This document shows positions 36,564 through 49,880 of a stretch of 64,000 nt of DNA, piece by piece. This DNA comes from Pseudomonas fluorescens. GTDB taxonomy: Bacteria; Pseudomonadota; Gammaproteobacteria; Pseudomonadales; Pseudomonadaceae. The number at the start of each line of letters is the position of its first letter. The stretch's first letter is position 1. The notes beneath the pieces were generated by a model that worked only from the letters and a program-made list of their open reading frames with translations, was not told where the DNA came from and searched no databases. The translations under genes and the position numbers were made by a program. The DNA is taken from NCBI RefSeq assembly GCF_001708445.1, contig NZ_CP015637.1:993001-1057000 (forward strand). Direction: 5' to 3'.

Positions 36564-37208
36564 ATGACCACCGCCAAGCCGACTCTCATCCGTGAAACCT
36601 TCCCCGTCGGCCCGTTGCAGTGCAACTGCACCATCATCGGTGACCCCATCACTAAAAAAGCCATCGTGGTCGACCCCGGTGGCAACCACGAATTGATCCT
36701 GGCGCGCCTCGATGCACTGGGCTTGAAGGTGGTGAGCATCATCCACACCCATGCCCATCTCGATCACTTCCTCGCCTCCGGCCAGTTGAAGGAGAAAACC
36801 GGTGCCACCCTGCACCTGCACAAGGATGATCAGTTTCTCTGGGACAACCTGGAAATGCAGTGCCAGATGTTCGGTGTGCCCTACACTCCGGTGCCTTCGC
36901 CAGACCAATGGCTGGTCGATGATGAAGCGTTGGCCTGCGGCTGTGGCGTGGCGCTGCATACGCCGGGGCACACACCCGGTTCGATGAGTTTCTGGTTTGC
37001 CGATGCCAAGCTCCTGATTGCTGGCGACACCTTGTTTCGACGTGGCGTAGGGCGAACGGATTTGTGGGGCGGTGACCAGGCGGCGATCGTGCGTTCGATC
37101 AAGCAGCGGCTCTATACGTTGGATGAGGGCGCGACGGTGGTAACCGGTCACGGCCCGGATACGCGGTTGGGGGATGAGATGCGTGAGAATCCCTTTGTGC
37201 GCGCGTAA
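36564..37208 (+). CDS. MBL-fold metallo-hydrolase (YcbL/glyoxalase II-like)
   Basis: A 214-residue metallo-beta-lactamase-fold enzyme starting MTTAKPTLIRETFPVGPLQC. Metal ligands are visible in order: HTHAHLDH (about 62-69), HTPGHTPGS, the bridging Asp in IAGDTLF and the last His in VTGHGP. This is the short glyoxalase II-like family (YcbL type), which hydrolyses thioesters; the true substrate is unknown. TGGAGGA is 8 bases before the ATG. It stands alone between the LuxR regulator and the OmpA lipoprotein. Confidence 0.9.
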   Translation: MTTAKPTLIRETFPVGPLQCNCTIIGDPITKKAIVVDPGGNHELILARLDALGLKVVSIIHTHAHLDHFLASGQLKEKTGATLHLHKDDQFLWDNLEMQCQMFGVPYTPVPSPDQWLVDDEALACGCGVALHTPGHTPGSMSFWFADAKLLIAGDTLFRRGVGRTDLWGGDQAAIVRSIKQRLYTLDEGATVVTGHGPDTRLGDEMRENPFVRA

Positions 37209-37453
37209 TGGGGCAGGGGACGTCGGTAGTCCAGCTTTCGGCGCTGTGGTGTCTGGAGAATTGCTGTAGCAAAAACACAGGTCGCGTTCAGCCTGCTTCT
37301 GCTACGGTTTCTGTAGCGGTAATCCTGGCCAGTTTTTTGTTACAGCTCTGGATGCGGTTGCGGAATTTTTACCGTTTGTCGCGTTCCAAACTCGGCACAG
37401 GTCCATTGCCTATGTCCTCTGCACCACAGAATGCAAAAGTAGGAGCTTCCTTC

Positions 37454-38227
37454 ATGTTCACTCCGCGTCGTCTGCTTGTTGTCGCTACCGCCGTAGCCCT
37501 GTTGTCTGGCTGCGCTTCACCTAATCCATATGACGGCAGCCAGGGACAGGCAAATAATGGATCGCAAGGCGGCATGAGTAAAACCGCCAAGTACGGCGGC
37601 CTTGGTGCCCTGGCCGGCGCACTGGCCGGTGCGGCCATCGACCATAACAACCGTGGCAAGGGCGCGCTGATCGGCGCGGTGGTTGCCGGTGCAGGTGCGG
37701 CTGGCTATGGCTACTATGCCGACCAGCAGGAAAAGAAACTGCGCGAAAGCATGGCCAATACCGGGGTTGAAGTTCAGCGCCAGGGCGACCAGATCAAGCT
37801 GATCATGCCGGGCAATATCACATTTGCCACCAACTCGGACGCGATCTCCAGCAGCTTCTACCAGCCGCTGAACAACCTGGCCAACTCCCTCAAGCAATTC
37901 AATCAGAACACCATCCAGATTGTCGGTTACACCGACAGTACCGGCAGCCGTCAGCTGAATATGGACCTGTCCCAGCGTCGCGCGCAGAGCGTGGCCAACT
38001 ACCTGACCTCGCAAGGCGTCAACGGTGCCAACCTGAGCGCGCGCGGTGCCGGTCCGGATAATCCGATTGCCAGCAACGCCGACGTTAACGGCCGTGCGCA
38101 GAACCGTCGTGTCGAAGTGAACCTCGGTCCGATCCCTGGCCAGCAGTACGGCCAGCCTGCAGGCCAGCAACAAGCGCCCCAGCAGAACAATCAATTCCAG
38201 GGCAATCCGTACCAGCAGTACCAATAA
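37454..38227 (+). CDS. OmpA-family lipoprotein with glycine zipper (YiaD-like)
   Basis: A 257-residue lipoprotein. The signal MFTPRRLLVVATAVALLSGC carries the lipobox LSGC (Cys20). A glycine-zipper stretch (about 45-80; GGLGALAGALAGAAIDHN) and an OmpA-like peptidoglycan-binding domain follow (about 115-225, with VGYTDSTGSRQLNMDLSQRR). A Gln/Pro-rich tail ends the protein. It probably tethers the outer membrane to peptidoglycan. AGGAG sits 8 bases before the ATG at 37454; the frame reaching 37208 is not coding in style. A strong hairpin separates it from the convergent dolP gene. Confidence 0.9.
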   Translation: MFTPRRLLVVATAVALLSGCASPNPYDGSQGQANNGSQGGMSKTAKYGGLGALAGALAGAAIDHNNRGKGALIGAVVAGAGAAGYGYYADQQEKKLRESMANTGVEVQRQGDQIKLIMPGNITFATNSDAISSSFYQPLNNLANSLKQFNQNTIQIVGYTDSTGSRQLNMDLSQRRAQSVANYLTSQGVNGANLSARGAGPDNPIASNADVNGRAQNRRVEVNLGPIPGQQYGQPAGQQQAPQQNNQFQGNPYQQYQ

Positions 38228-38241
38228 ACGCCGGCCACTAA

Positions 38242-38276
38242 AAAGGGCGCTGTGCAGTCAATGCACAGCGCCCTTT
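38242..38276. terminator. Bidirectional terminator
   Basis: AAAGGGCGCTGTGCA (38242-38256) and TGCACAGCGCCCTTT (38262-38276) form a perfect 15-base stem between the convergent OmpA lipoprotein and dolP genes. Confidence 0.9.
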
Positions 38277-38290
38277 CTATTGCGTTCAGA

Positions 38291-39925
<1,635 letters not shown>

Positions 39926-39926
<1 letters not shown>

Positions 39927-41737
39927 CAGCGTGGGGTATCAGGCAGGCGCTGGATCTCGCCGCCGACGAATTTCGCCCATGGCATCTGGCGGTCGACGCG
40001 CTGGTTGGGGCTGATACCCAGGCTGCCCGAAAGGCCATCAACCCGTGTATCCGGCAGGGCCTTGAGCTGACCCAGGCGTGGCGCCAGGCGGTAGGCATCG
40101 ACACCCATTGCATACAGGCGGCCGAGGCTGCCATTGGCTTGTGGCCATTGCGCGGCGACCTGGTTGCGCAGCGGGTCGGTGGTGTTGAGCAGCCAAGGGG
40201 TTTCGCAGAACATCACGTTGGTCATGTCCAGGTACTGGTTCTTGTCGCCGCTGGCACTGAATACGTGGGACGTGGCGTACACCGGTACATCACCGGCGTA
40301 TTGGAAGTTAAGGGTCGGCTTGATCTGCTGGGCCAGTTGCGGGGTCACGGCCAGGAAGATGAACTCGATGTCCTGGCGACGCGAAGGTTGCGCGGCCACG
40401 TCGGTGCCGACGGTGCTTTGCAGGCTCTTGGCGCGGCCTTCGCTTTTGCGCAGTTGGAACAAGTCGGCGATCTGCTGTGCAAGGGCGACCGGCTGGTCGA
40501 CGTACTCGACGCCTACGACGGTGCCGCCATTGGCTTCCCAATCCTGACGGAAGGCTTTGTAGACGCGCTCGCCCCATTCGCCACGCGGCACCATGGCAGC
40601 GGCGCGGTGCAGGCCATCGGCACGGGCGCGACGTGAGACTTCGCGGGCTTCGTCTTCAGCGGCCAGGCCGAACTGGAACAGCTGGGCCGGGCTTTGATCG
40701 GTCTCGCTGTAGTTCAGTGCCAGGGTGGTGATCGGTAATTGCGGACGTGCGCTGAGCTGTTTGACCAGTGGTTTTTCCAGCGGACCGACGACCAGTTGCA
40801 CGCCGGCAGCCTGGGCCTTGGCGTAGAAGTCGTCGAGGGAGGTCAGGCGCGAGCTATCGTAGAACTCGATCACCGGCGGTCGCTGGCCGGCTTGCTCGGC
40901 CTGGTAATGCGCGGCCATGAAACCTTCACGCAGCGCCTTGCCGACGGACGCCAGCGGGCCCTCCTGTGGCAGCAGCAGGGCGATCTTGTTCAGGGGCTGG
41001 CTGGCGAGTTCCTTGAGCTTGGTCAGCGGGGTTGGCAGTTGCACGGCCGCCGGGTGCCCTGGGTTCTGCGCGCGCCAGGTGTCGATCGCCGCCTGTTGTT
41101 GCTCCAGGGTGCCAGCGCCCTTGACGGCCTGGGCCAGGGTGATCCAGCCGTCCATTGTCGGGTTGCCGCTGGCTTGCAGTTGCTCGGCCGGGAGTGCGGC
41201 AATCAACGTCCAGATGGCTTCGTGGTTGCTCTTGGCGACATCACCGCTGAGCAATGGCGCCATGGCCACACGCTCGCGAGCCGCGGCCAGGGTCTGGCCA
41301 TCGGCTTCATAGGCGCGAGCGTGCACGGTGCCGGTGCGGATCTGCTGCTCGGGCGGCAGGTCCTTCAGGCTTTGCAGGCTAGGGTGGTTCAGGGCGGTCA
41401 ACGCAGCCTTGGGCTGGTTGCGCGTCATCGCCAGTTCGGCGGCCAGGGTGCTGGCAAAGATTTGTGCGGCGGGTTTGAGAACATCCAGCGGCACCTGCGC
41501 AAGGATCTGCGACGAGCGGCCGGGGTTGTTCTGGCGGTAGGCCATGTCAGCCGCACTCAGGCGCAGCAAGGCCGCCTTTTCTGGCGTCTTGGCGGTGGTC
41601 GCCTGTTCGAGCAGTTGCTCGATACTGGCATCCGGGGTCCGTGGAAGGTCGCCAAGGCTGGACGAGGGCGAGCTGGCGCAAGCGGCCAACAAGGCAGCGA
41701 GGCAAAGGGCGGAGAGCAGCCGCAGGCAAGCGATCAT
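39926..41737 (-). CDS. lpoA: Penicillin-binding protein activator LpoA
   Basis: A 603-residue outer-membrane lipoprotein. Signal MIACLRLLSALCLAALLAAC ends at the lipobox LAAC (Cys20). An N-terminal TPR-like helical half (to about residue 260) precedes a periplasmic-binding-protein-like C-terminal half (IALLLPQEGPLASVGKALRE, and MGVDAYRLAPRLGQL near the end). LpoA reaches through the periplasm to activate PBP1A. The C-terminal IQRLPDTPR is typical of the YraM family. Head of the leftward operon, divergent from rsmI. TACAAT at 41772-41777 (minus) may be its -10. Confidence 0.93.
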
Positions 41738-41908
41738 GTAAGTGTCCTGATACCGATCAAATTAGCGTGGAATTGTACCCAAGCACTGGCCCAGGCGCGA
41801 TGTTACTGGCGTGAAACTGTCGATTTAGGTCGTGTAAATGTTGCGATTGGCTGTGCACGGCTGAAAAGGCATCGGCTTCGATGGCATATTTTCAAGGCGT
41901 CTACGCGC

Positions 41909-41914
41909 TACAAT
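41909..41914 (+). promoter_or_regulatory. Candidate -10 box for rsmI
   Basis: TACAAT 32 bases upstream of the TTG start of rsmI, implying a 25-base leader. No good -35 is seen. Confidence 0.45.
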
Positions 41915-41945
41915 GTGGCTTTTGCCAACCATCGAGGTGTGCGTT

Positions 41946-42818
41946 TTGACTGCTCCAGGTCCTTTGAATTCCACTGCAGGCTCGCTTTTTGTCGTGGCGA
42001 CGCCCATTGGCAACCTGGACGATATCAGTGCGCGGGCGCTGAAAGTGTTGCGCGACGTTAAATTGATCGCAGCGGAAGACACCCGGCACTCCCAGCGTCT
42101 GATGCAGCATTTTGGTATCAGCACGCCATTGGCTGCGTGCCATGAGCATAACGAGCGCGAAGAAGGCAGTCGTTTTATCACGCGCCTGCTGGCAGGTGAT
42201 GACGTGGCGCTGATCTCCGATGCCGGTACCCCGCTGATCTCTGATCCGGGTTATCACCTGGTTCGCCAGGCGCGTGCTGCGGGTATCAATGTAGTGCCTG
42301 TTCCGGGCGCATGCGCGCTGATTGCCGCTTTATCGGCAGCTGGATTGCCCTCCGATCGTTTTATTTTCGAGGGCTTCCTGCCGGCCAAGGCGGTCGGGCG
42401 TCGTGCTCGGCTCCAAGCGTTAAAGGAAGAGCCGCGTACATTGATCTTCTATGAGGCTCCCCACCGTATTCTGGAATGTCTGCAGGATATGGAGCTGGTG
42501 TTCGGTGGTGAACGCCTTGCACTGTTGGCGCGGGAGATTACCAAGACCTTCGAGACCCTCAAGGGCCTGCCGCTGGAAGCGTTGCGCGCGTTTGTCGAGG
42601 GTGACAGCAATCAGCAACGAGGCGAATGCGTGGTGCTGGTGGCGGGCTGGAGTGCGCCAGAGTCCGAAGACGCGGTGGGCAGCGAAGCCATGCGCATCCT
42701 TGATCTGTTACTCAAGGAAATGCCCCTTAAGCGCGCGGCAGCCCTGGCGGCGGAAATTACCGGGGTGCGCAAGAATGTGTTGTATCAAGTTGCGCTGGAT
42801 AAACAGAAAACCGAATAG
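41946..42818 (+). CDS. rsmI: 16S rRNA 2'-O-ribose C1402 methyltransferase RsmI
   Basis: A 290-residue tetrapyrrole-methylase-fold enzyme with the signature FVVATPIGNLDDISARALKV and the SAM-binding VALISDAGTPLISDPG, plus GFLPAKAVGRRARL. It 2'-O-methylates C1402 of 16S rRNA. The frame has an ATG at 41913, but that overlaps a TACAAT box. GAGGTG (41934-41939) is spaced 6 bases from TTG at 41946, so I infer a TTG start (protein begins MTAPGPLNSTAGS). It is divergent from lpoA and followed by rnpB. Confidence 0.9.
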   Translation: MTAPGPLNSTAGSLFVVATPIGNLDDISARALKVLRDVKLIAAEDTRHSQRLMQHFGISTPLAACHEHNEREEGSRFITRLLAGDDVALISDAGTPLISDPGYHLVRQARAAGINVVPVPGACALIAALSAAGLPSDRFIFEGFLPAKAVGRRARLQALKEEPRTLIFYEAPHRILECLQDMELVFGGERLALLAREITKTFETLKGLPLEALRAFVEGDSNQQRGECVVLVAGWSAPESEDAVGSEAMRILDLLLKEMPLKRAAALAAEITGVRKNVLYQVALDKQKTE

Positions 42819-42876
42819 TTCCGGGGGTAAGCCGGTATTTCGTCTGAAGGTGATGGCACTGCTATGCTTTTAGTAC

Positions 42877-42905
42877 TTGTCCTAAGTCCCTCGTGCCGTT
42901 AACCT
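42877..42905 (+). promoter_or_regulatory. Probable promoter of rnpB
   Basis: TTGTCC (42877-42882), a 17-base spacer and TAACCT (42900-42905) place the transcription start at about 42912-42913. This is where the RNase P RNA P1 stem begins. Confidence 0.6.
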
Positions 42906-42912
42906 GCGCGGC

Positions 42913-43270
42913 GGAGAGTCGATTGGACAGTCGCTGCCTTCTATGAAAATTAGGAGGGGGAGGAAAGTCCGGGCTCCATAGGGCGAAGTGCCAGGTAATG
43001 CCTGGGAGGCGTGAGCCTACGGAAAGTGCCACAGAAAATAACCGCCTAAGCACTTCGGTGCCGGTAAGGGTGAAAAGGTGCGGTAAGAGCGCACCGCACG
43101 ACTGGCAACAGTTCGTGGCTAGGTAAACCCCACTTGGAGCAAGACCAAATAGGGTCCCAAGGCGTGGCCCGCGCTGGGACCGGGTAGGTTGCTAAAGATG
43201 TCCAGTGATGGCCATCGTAGACGAATGACTGTTCAAGACAGAACCCGGCTTATAGATCGACTCTCCACCT
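42913..43270 (+). ncRNA. rnpB: RNase P RNA (type A)
   Basis: The 5' end GGAGAGTCGAT (42913-42923) pairs with ATCGACTCTCC (43257-43267) to form P1. Conserved elements in order are GGACAGTCGCTGCCTTCTAT, the GAGGAAAGTCCGGGCTCCAT core (P4 5' strand), CCACAGAAAATAACCGCC, GGTAAGGGTGAAAAGGTGCG, and AGACAGAACCCGGCTTATAG near the 3' end. This is the catalytic RNA that trims tRNA 5' leaders. The 3' end is about CACCT at 43266-43270. Its place between rsmI and mraZ is the usual Pseudomonas locus. Confidence 0.97.
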
Positions 43271-43518
43271 TTTTCCTTCTGTCCGAATCTCGGGCAGAAA
43301 ACCGGTAGTAACGCAAGAATCCCTCCCTGCTGAATCATTGGCAGATGCATCTTCGTAATACCAAAAAAATCTTACTCTTAATAAATTACATTAACTATGA
43401 GCCATAGCTCTTTGAGCTATTTGTGCTTGTTGGGCCCAAAACATCGCTGAACTCTGGTTTCTCCTCCCTTTACGCTCCTAAATCTCCGTTCTGTAAGGCT
43501 TTTCCTTGAATCCGCGCC

Positions 43519-43548
43519 TTGACGGTGTGGTGGCCGCATTCCTATAGT
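43519..43548 (+). promoter_or_regulatory. Sigma-70-type promoter of the mraZ/dcw cluster
   Basis: TTGACG (43519-43524), an 18-base spacer and TATAGT (43543-43548). The predicted start is near 43555, 68 bases before the mraZ GTG, exactly at the first MraZ-box-like repeat. Confidence 0.7.
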
Positions 43549-43554
43549 GTGCGC

Positions 43555-43584
43555 AAGTGGCGGAAAGTGGCACAAAGTGGGTTT
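43555..43584 (+). promoter_or_regulatory. Three 10-bp direct repeats, probable MraZ operator
   Basis: AAGTGG occurs at 43555, 43565 and 43575, in perfect 10-bp phase (AAGTGGCGGA, AAGTGGCACA, AAGTGGGTTT). MraZ of E. coli represses its own promoter by binding three TGGGN direct repeats with 10-bp spacing. Here the repeats are GTGG-type and overlap the predicted start site. Confidence 0.75.
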
Positions 43585-43622
43585 TTTGAACGTAAAACGC
43601 TAAAATTTGGAGAAACGCATCT

Positions 43623-44078
43623 GTGTTTCGCGGAGCTAACGCTATCAGTCTCGATGCAAAAGGCCGTCTCGCCATGCCGAGCCGGTATCGTGACGAGCTC
43701 ATTTCGCGAAGTTCCGGGCAGTTGATTATCACCATCGATGCTGTTGACCCTTGTTTGTGTGTTTACCCGCTCGATGAGTGGGAGTTGATTGAAACCAAGT
43801 TGCGCGCTTTGCCTTCATTGCGTGAAGAGAACCGCCGCCTGCAGCGTTTGCTGATTGGTAATGCCGTCGACCTCGAGCTCGATGGCAGCGGTCGTTTCCT
43901 GGTGCCTCCGCGTCTGCGCGAGTACGCCAAGCTGGATAAGCGCGCAATGCTGGTGGGCCAACTGAACAAGTTCCAATTGTGGGACGAAGATGCCTGGGAC
44001 GCTGTTTCTGCAGCGGACCTGGCTGCTATTCAACAACCGGGCGCCATGCCTGATGAACTGCGTGATTTGATCCTGTGA
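43623..44078 (+). CDS. mraZ: Transcriptional regulator MraZ
   Basis: A 151-residue tandem AbrB-like protein. Domain 1 has [20 protein letters not shown] and domain 2 has [18 protein letters not shown], both with the DxxGR turn. It starts with GTG at 43623, with GGAGA 9 bases upstream. MraZ represses the dcw promoter just upstream through repeated TGGGN-like boxes (see the repeats at 43555-43584). It is the first gene of the division/cell-wall cluster and overlaps rsmH by 4 bases. Confidence 0.95.
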   Translation: MFRGANAISLDAKGRLAMPSRYRDELISRSSGQLIITIDAVDPCLCVYPLDEWELIETKLRALPSLREENRRLQRLLIGNAVDLELDGSGRFLVPPRLREYAKLDKRAMLVGQLNKFQLWDEDAWDAVSAADLAAIQQPGAMPDELRDLIL

Positions 44079-45018
44079 CTATTGATAGCGGCTTTAACCA
44101 CATCACCGTACTGCTTGACGAAGCCGTTGAGGCTCTCGCCGTACGCGCGGATGGCTGCTATTTGGATGGCACCTTCGGCAGAGGCGGGCACAGCCGGTTG
44201 ATACTCAGCCAGCTCGGGCCCGACGGCAAGCTCCTCGGATTCGATAAAGACCCCCAAGCGATTGCCACCGGGCAAGCGCTAGCGGCCGAAGACGGCCGCT
44301 TTGTCGTTGTGCAGCGCAGCTTTGCCGAGCTGGGCGCGGAAGTTGCCGAGCGCGGCATGGCGGGCAAGGTGGCCGGGGTTTTGCTCGACCTGGGCGTGTC
44401 TTCGCCGCAGCTCGATGATCCGGAGCGCGGCTTCAGTTTCATGAACGACGGCCCGCTCGACATGCGCATGGACCCGACCCGTGGTGTCAGTGCTGCCCAG
44501 TTCATCGCCACCGCGCCGGTGGAAGAAATCGCCCGCGTGTTCAAGGAATACGGTGAAGAGCGCTTCGCCGGGCGCATGGCCCGTGCCGTGGTCGAGCGTC
44601 GGGAAATCCAGCCGTTCGAGCGCACCGCCGATCTGGCCGAAGTGCTGAAAGTCGCCAATCCTGCCTGGGAAAAGGGCAAGAACCCGGCTACCCGTGCATT
44701 CCAGGGCCTGCGTATTCACGTCAACAACGAATTGGGCGATCTGGAAGCCGGCCTCGAAGCCGCGCTGGAAGCCTTGGAAGTGGGGGGGCGCCTGGTGGTG
44801 ATCAGCTTCCACTCCCTGGAAGACCGTATCGTCAAACTGTTCATGCGCCGCCTGGTCAAGGGCGAGTCCGACAACCTGCCGCGCAACCTGCCGGTGCGTT
44901 TCGAAGCCTTCGTGCCAAAAATCAAAATCCATGGCAAAGCGCAGTTCGCTTCCGAAGCCGAACTCAAGGCCAACCCACGTTCCCGTAGCGCTGTCATGCG
45001 TGTCGCGGAGAAGTTGCG

Positions 45019-45022
<4 letters not shown>
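44075..45022 (+). CDS. rsmH: 16S rRNA m4C1402 methyltransferase RsmH (MraW)
   Basis: A 315-residue methyltransferase. It begins [20 protein letters not shown] with a GTG codon that overlaps the mraZ stop. SAM-binding [16 protein letters not shown] and the RsmH signature [19 protein letters not shown] are visible, with [11 protein letters not shown] near the C-terminus. It methylates N4 of C1402 in 16S rRNA, the same base that RsmI 2'-O-methylates just upstream in this window. It overlaps ftsL by 4 bases. Confidence 0.97.
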
Positions 45023-47053
<2,031 letters not shown>

Positions 47054-47054
<1 letters not shown>

Positions 47055-48517
47055 TGTCCTTGAGCCTGAACAAGATTTTTGCCCACGCCGGTCGCGATCT
47101 GCTGATTCGCGAGTTGAGCCTGGACAGCCGCAACGTACGCGCCGGGGACCTGTTCCTGGCGGTGCCGGGCGGCAAGTACGATGGCCGTGCGCATATCGCC
47201 GATGCCTTGCAACGCGGTGCGGCGGCCGTGGCCTATGAAGTGGAAGGCGCGACCGTGCTGCCGATCACCGACGTGCCGTTGATTCCGGTCAAGGGCCTGG
47301 CCGCGCAGCTGTCGGACATCGCCGGGCGTTTCTATGGTGACCCGAGCCGCCACCTGAACCTGATTGGCGTGACCGGTACCAACGGCAAGACCAGCGTGAC
47401 CCAATTGGTCGCCCAGGCCCTCGACCTGTTGGGCCAGCATTGCGGCATCGTCGGCACCCTCGGCACGGGCTTCTATGGCGCGCTGCAAAGCGGCCTGCAC
47501 ACCACGCCAAACCCGATTGCCGTGCAAGCGACCCTGGCTGACCTGAAAAAGGCCGGAGCCAAGGCGGTCGCCATGGAAGTCTCGTCCCACGGCCTGCATC
47601 AGGGGCGTGTGACGGCCCTGGCCTTTGATGTGGCAGTGATGACCAACCTGTCCCGCGATCACCTGGACTACCACGGCACCATGGAGGCCTACGCCGCCGA
47701 GAAGGCCAGGCTGTTTGCCTGGAATGACCTCAAGTGCCGGGTGGTCAACCTGGACGATGCCTTTGGCCGCCGACTGGCTGCCGAGGACCACGAAGCTCGC
47801 CTGATCAGCTACAGCCTGGAAGACGCCAGCGCGTATCTGTATTGCCGCGAAGCCCAGTTCAATGACGAAGGCGTGCGTGCCACGCTGGTGACGCCACAAG
47901 GCGAACACCATTTGCGCAGCACCTTGCTCGGGCGCTTCAACCTGAGCAATCTCCTCGCCGCTGTCGGCGCATTGCTTGGCCTGGATTACGCCCTGGATGA
48001 AATCCTGCGCGTGCTGCCGAAGCTGGAAGGCCCCGCTGGGCGCATGCAGCGTCTGGGTGGGGGCACGCAACCGCTGGTGGTGGTCGATTACGCTCACACC
48101 CCGGATGCGCTGGAAAAGGTCCTGCTGGCCCTGCGCCCCCACGCCAAGGGCAAGTTGCTCTGCCTGTTTGGCTGTGGCGGTGACCGTGACCGTGGCAAAC
48201 GCCCGTTGATGGCTGAAATCGTCGAGCGTCTGGCCGATGGTGTGCTCGTCACCGACGACAATCCGCGCAGTGAAGACCCGAGCCAGATTTTCGCTGACAT
48301 CCGCGCAGGCTTCCAGGACGTGTCCAAGGTTGCCTTCGTCGCCGGTCGTGGCGCGGCCATTGCCCAATTGATCGCCAGCGCCAGCGCTGACGACGTGGTG
48401 GTCCTGGCCGGTAAAGGCCACGAGGATTACCAGGAAATCAACGGCCAACGCCATGCCTTCTCCGATCTGGTCGAGGCTGATCACGCCTTGACTGCCTGGG
48501 AGGTCGCCCATGCTTAA
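47054..48517 (+). CDS. murE: UDP-MurNAc-tripeptide synthetase MurE (diaminopimelate-adding)
   Basis: A 487-residue Mur ligase. ATP-binding GVTGTNGKTSVTQLVAQA sits near residues 108-125, the carbamylated-Lys region is SLED/SYSLEDA, and the meso-diaminopimelate-specific motif DNPRSEDPSQIF is present, so the third residue of the stem is meso-Dap. It acts in the cytoplasm on UDP-MurNAc-dipeptide. It overlaps ftsI by one base and murF by 8 bases. Confidence 0.97.
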
Positions 48518-49880
48518 AGCCATGAAGTTCAGCGAACTGACCCAGCCCCTGTCGGGCCGTGTGCTGTCCGGTGATTGCAGTTTCAATGGTGTCAGCATCG
48601 ACAGCCGCGTAATCAAGCCGGGCCAATTGTTCGTCGCCCTGGCCGGGCCGCGTTTCGACGGTCACGACTACCTGAATGAAGTCGCCGCCAAAGGCGCCGT
48701 CGGTGCTTTGGTGCAGCGCGAAGTGGCGGATTCGACCTTGCCGCAATTGCTGGTGGCCGATACACGCCTGGCCCTGGGCCAGCTCGGGGCGCTGAACCGT
48801 GCTGCCTTCGATAAACCCGTGGCCGCCATCACCGGTTCCAGCGGCAAGACCACGGTCAAGGAGCTGCTCGCCGGTGTCCTGCGTACGCGCGGGCCGGTGC
48901 TCGCTACACGTGGCAACCTGAACAATGATTTCGGCGCACCGTTGACCCTGCTCGAACTGGCCCCGGAACACACGGCGGCGGTGATCGAACTGGGCGCTTC
49001 GCGCATCGGCGAAATCGCCTACACCGTGGCGCTGACCAAACCCCACGTCGCGATCATCAACAACGCCGGAACTGCCCATGTTGGCGAGTTCGGCGGCCCG
49101 GAGAAAATCGTCGAGGCCAAGGGGGAAATCCTCGAAGGCCTGGATGCCTCGGGCACCGCTGTATTGAATCTGGACGACAAGGCCTTCGAGACCTGGCGTG
49201 TACGTGCCGCCGGTCGCAAGGTCCTGACGTTTGCCGTGCTGAACGCCACGGCCGATTTCCATGCATCCGACATCACCGTCGATGCCCGTGGCTGCCCGTC
49301 CTTTACCTTGCACACTCCGCAAGGGCGTGAGCATGTGCAGTTGAATCTGCTGGGCAACCACAACGTCGCCAACGCCTTGGCTGCCGCCGCTGCTGCTTAC
49401 GCCCTGGGCGTTTCGCTGTTCGGTATCGCCACCGGCCTGGGCGCGGTACAGCCGGTCAAGGGCCGCACGGTGGCGCAACTGGTGACCAACGGCATGCGCG
49501 TGATCGATGACACCTATAACGCCAACCAGTCCTCGGTCTGCGCCGCCATTGACCTGCTCAAGGGCTTCGACGGGCGCAAGGTGCTGGTGCTGGGCGACAT
49601 CGCCGAACTGGGCGATTGGGCCGAACAGTCCCATCGCGAAGTCGGTGTCTACGCCAGCGATAAAGTCGACGCCCTCTACGCCGTTGGCCCGCACATGGCT
49701 CACGCCGTCGCGGCCTTCGGCCCTGGCGCGCGGCATTTCGCGACCCAGGCCGAGTTGATCCAGGCGCTGGGCGTGGCTGAACACGACAAACACACAACCA
49801 TTTTGATCAAGGGATCGCGCAGCGCGGTGATGGAAAACGTCGTCGCGGCCTTGTGTGGCTCAAGTACGGAGAAACATTAA
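48510..49880 (+). CDS. murF: UDP-MurNAc-pentapeptide synthetase MurF
   Basis: A 456-residue Mur ligase. P-loop [19 protein letters not shown] lies at about residues 107-125. The [13 protein letters not shown] and [14 protein letters not shown] blocks are MurF-typical, and [16 protein letters not shown] is the C-terminal domain motif. It adds D-Ala-D-Ala to the tripeptide precursor. The ATG at 48510 overlaps murE by 8 bases; an in-frame second ATG is at 48525. It overlaps the mraY start by one base. Confidence 0.97.
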   Translation: MLKAMKFSELTQPLSGRVLSGDCSFNGVSIDSRVIKPGQLFVALAGPRFDGHDYLNEVAAKGAVGALVQREVADSTLPQLLVADTRLALGQLGALNRAAFDKPVAAITGSSGKTTVKELLAGVLRTRGPVLATRGNLNNDFGAPLTLLELAPEHTAAVIELGASRIGEIAYTVALTKPHVAIINNAGTAHVGEFGGPEKIVEAKGEILEGLDASGTAVLNLDDKAFETWRVRAAGRKVLTFAVLNATADFHASDITVDARGCPSFTLHTPQGREHVQLNLLGNHNVANALAAAAAAYALGVSLFGIATGLGAVQPVKGRTVAQLVTNGMRVIDDTYNANQSSVCAAIDLLKGFDGRKVLVLGDIAELGDWAEQSHREVGVYASDKVDALYAVGPHMAHAVAAFGPGARHFATQAELIQALGVAEHDKHTTILIKGSRSAVMENVVAALCGSSTEKH

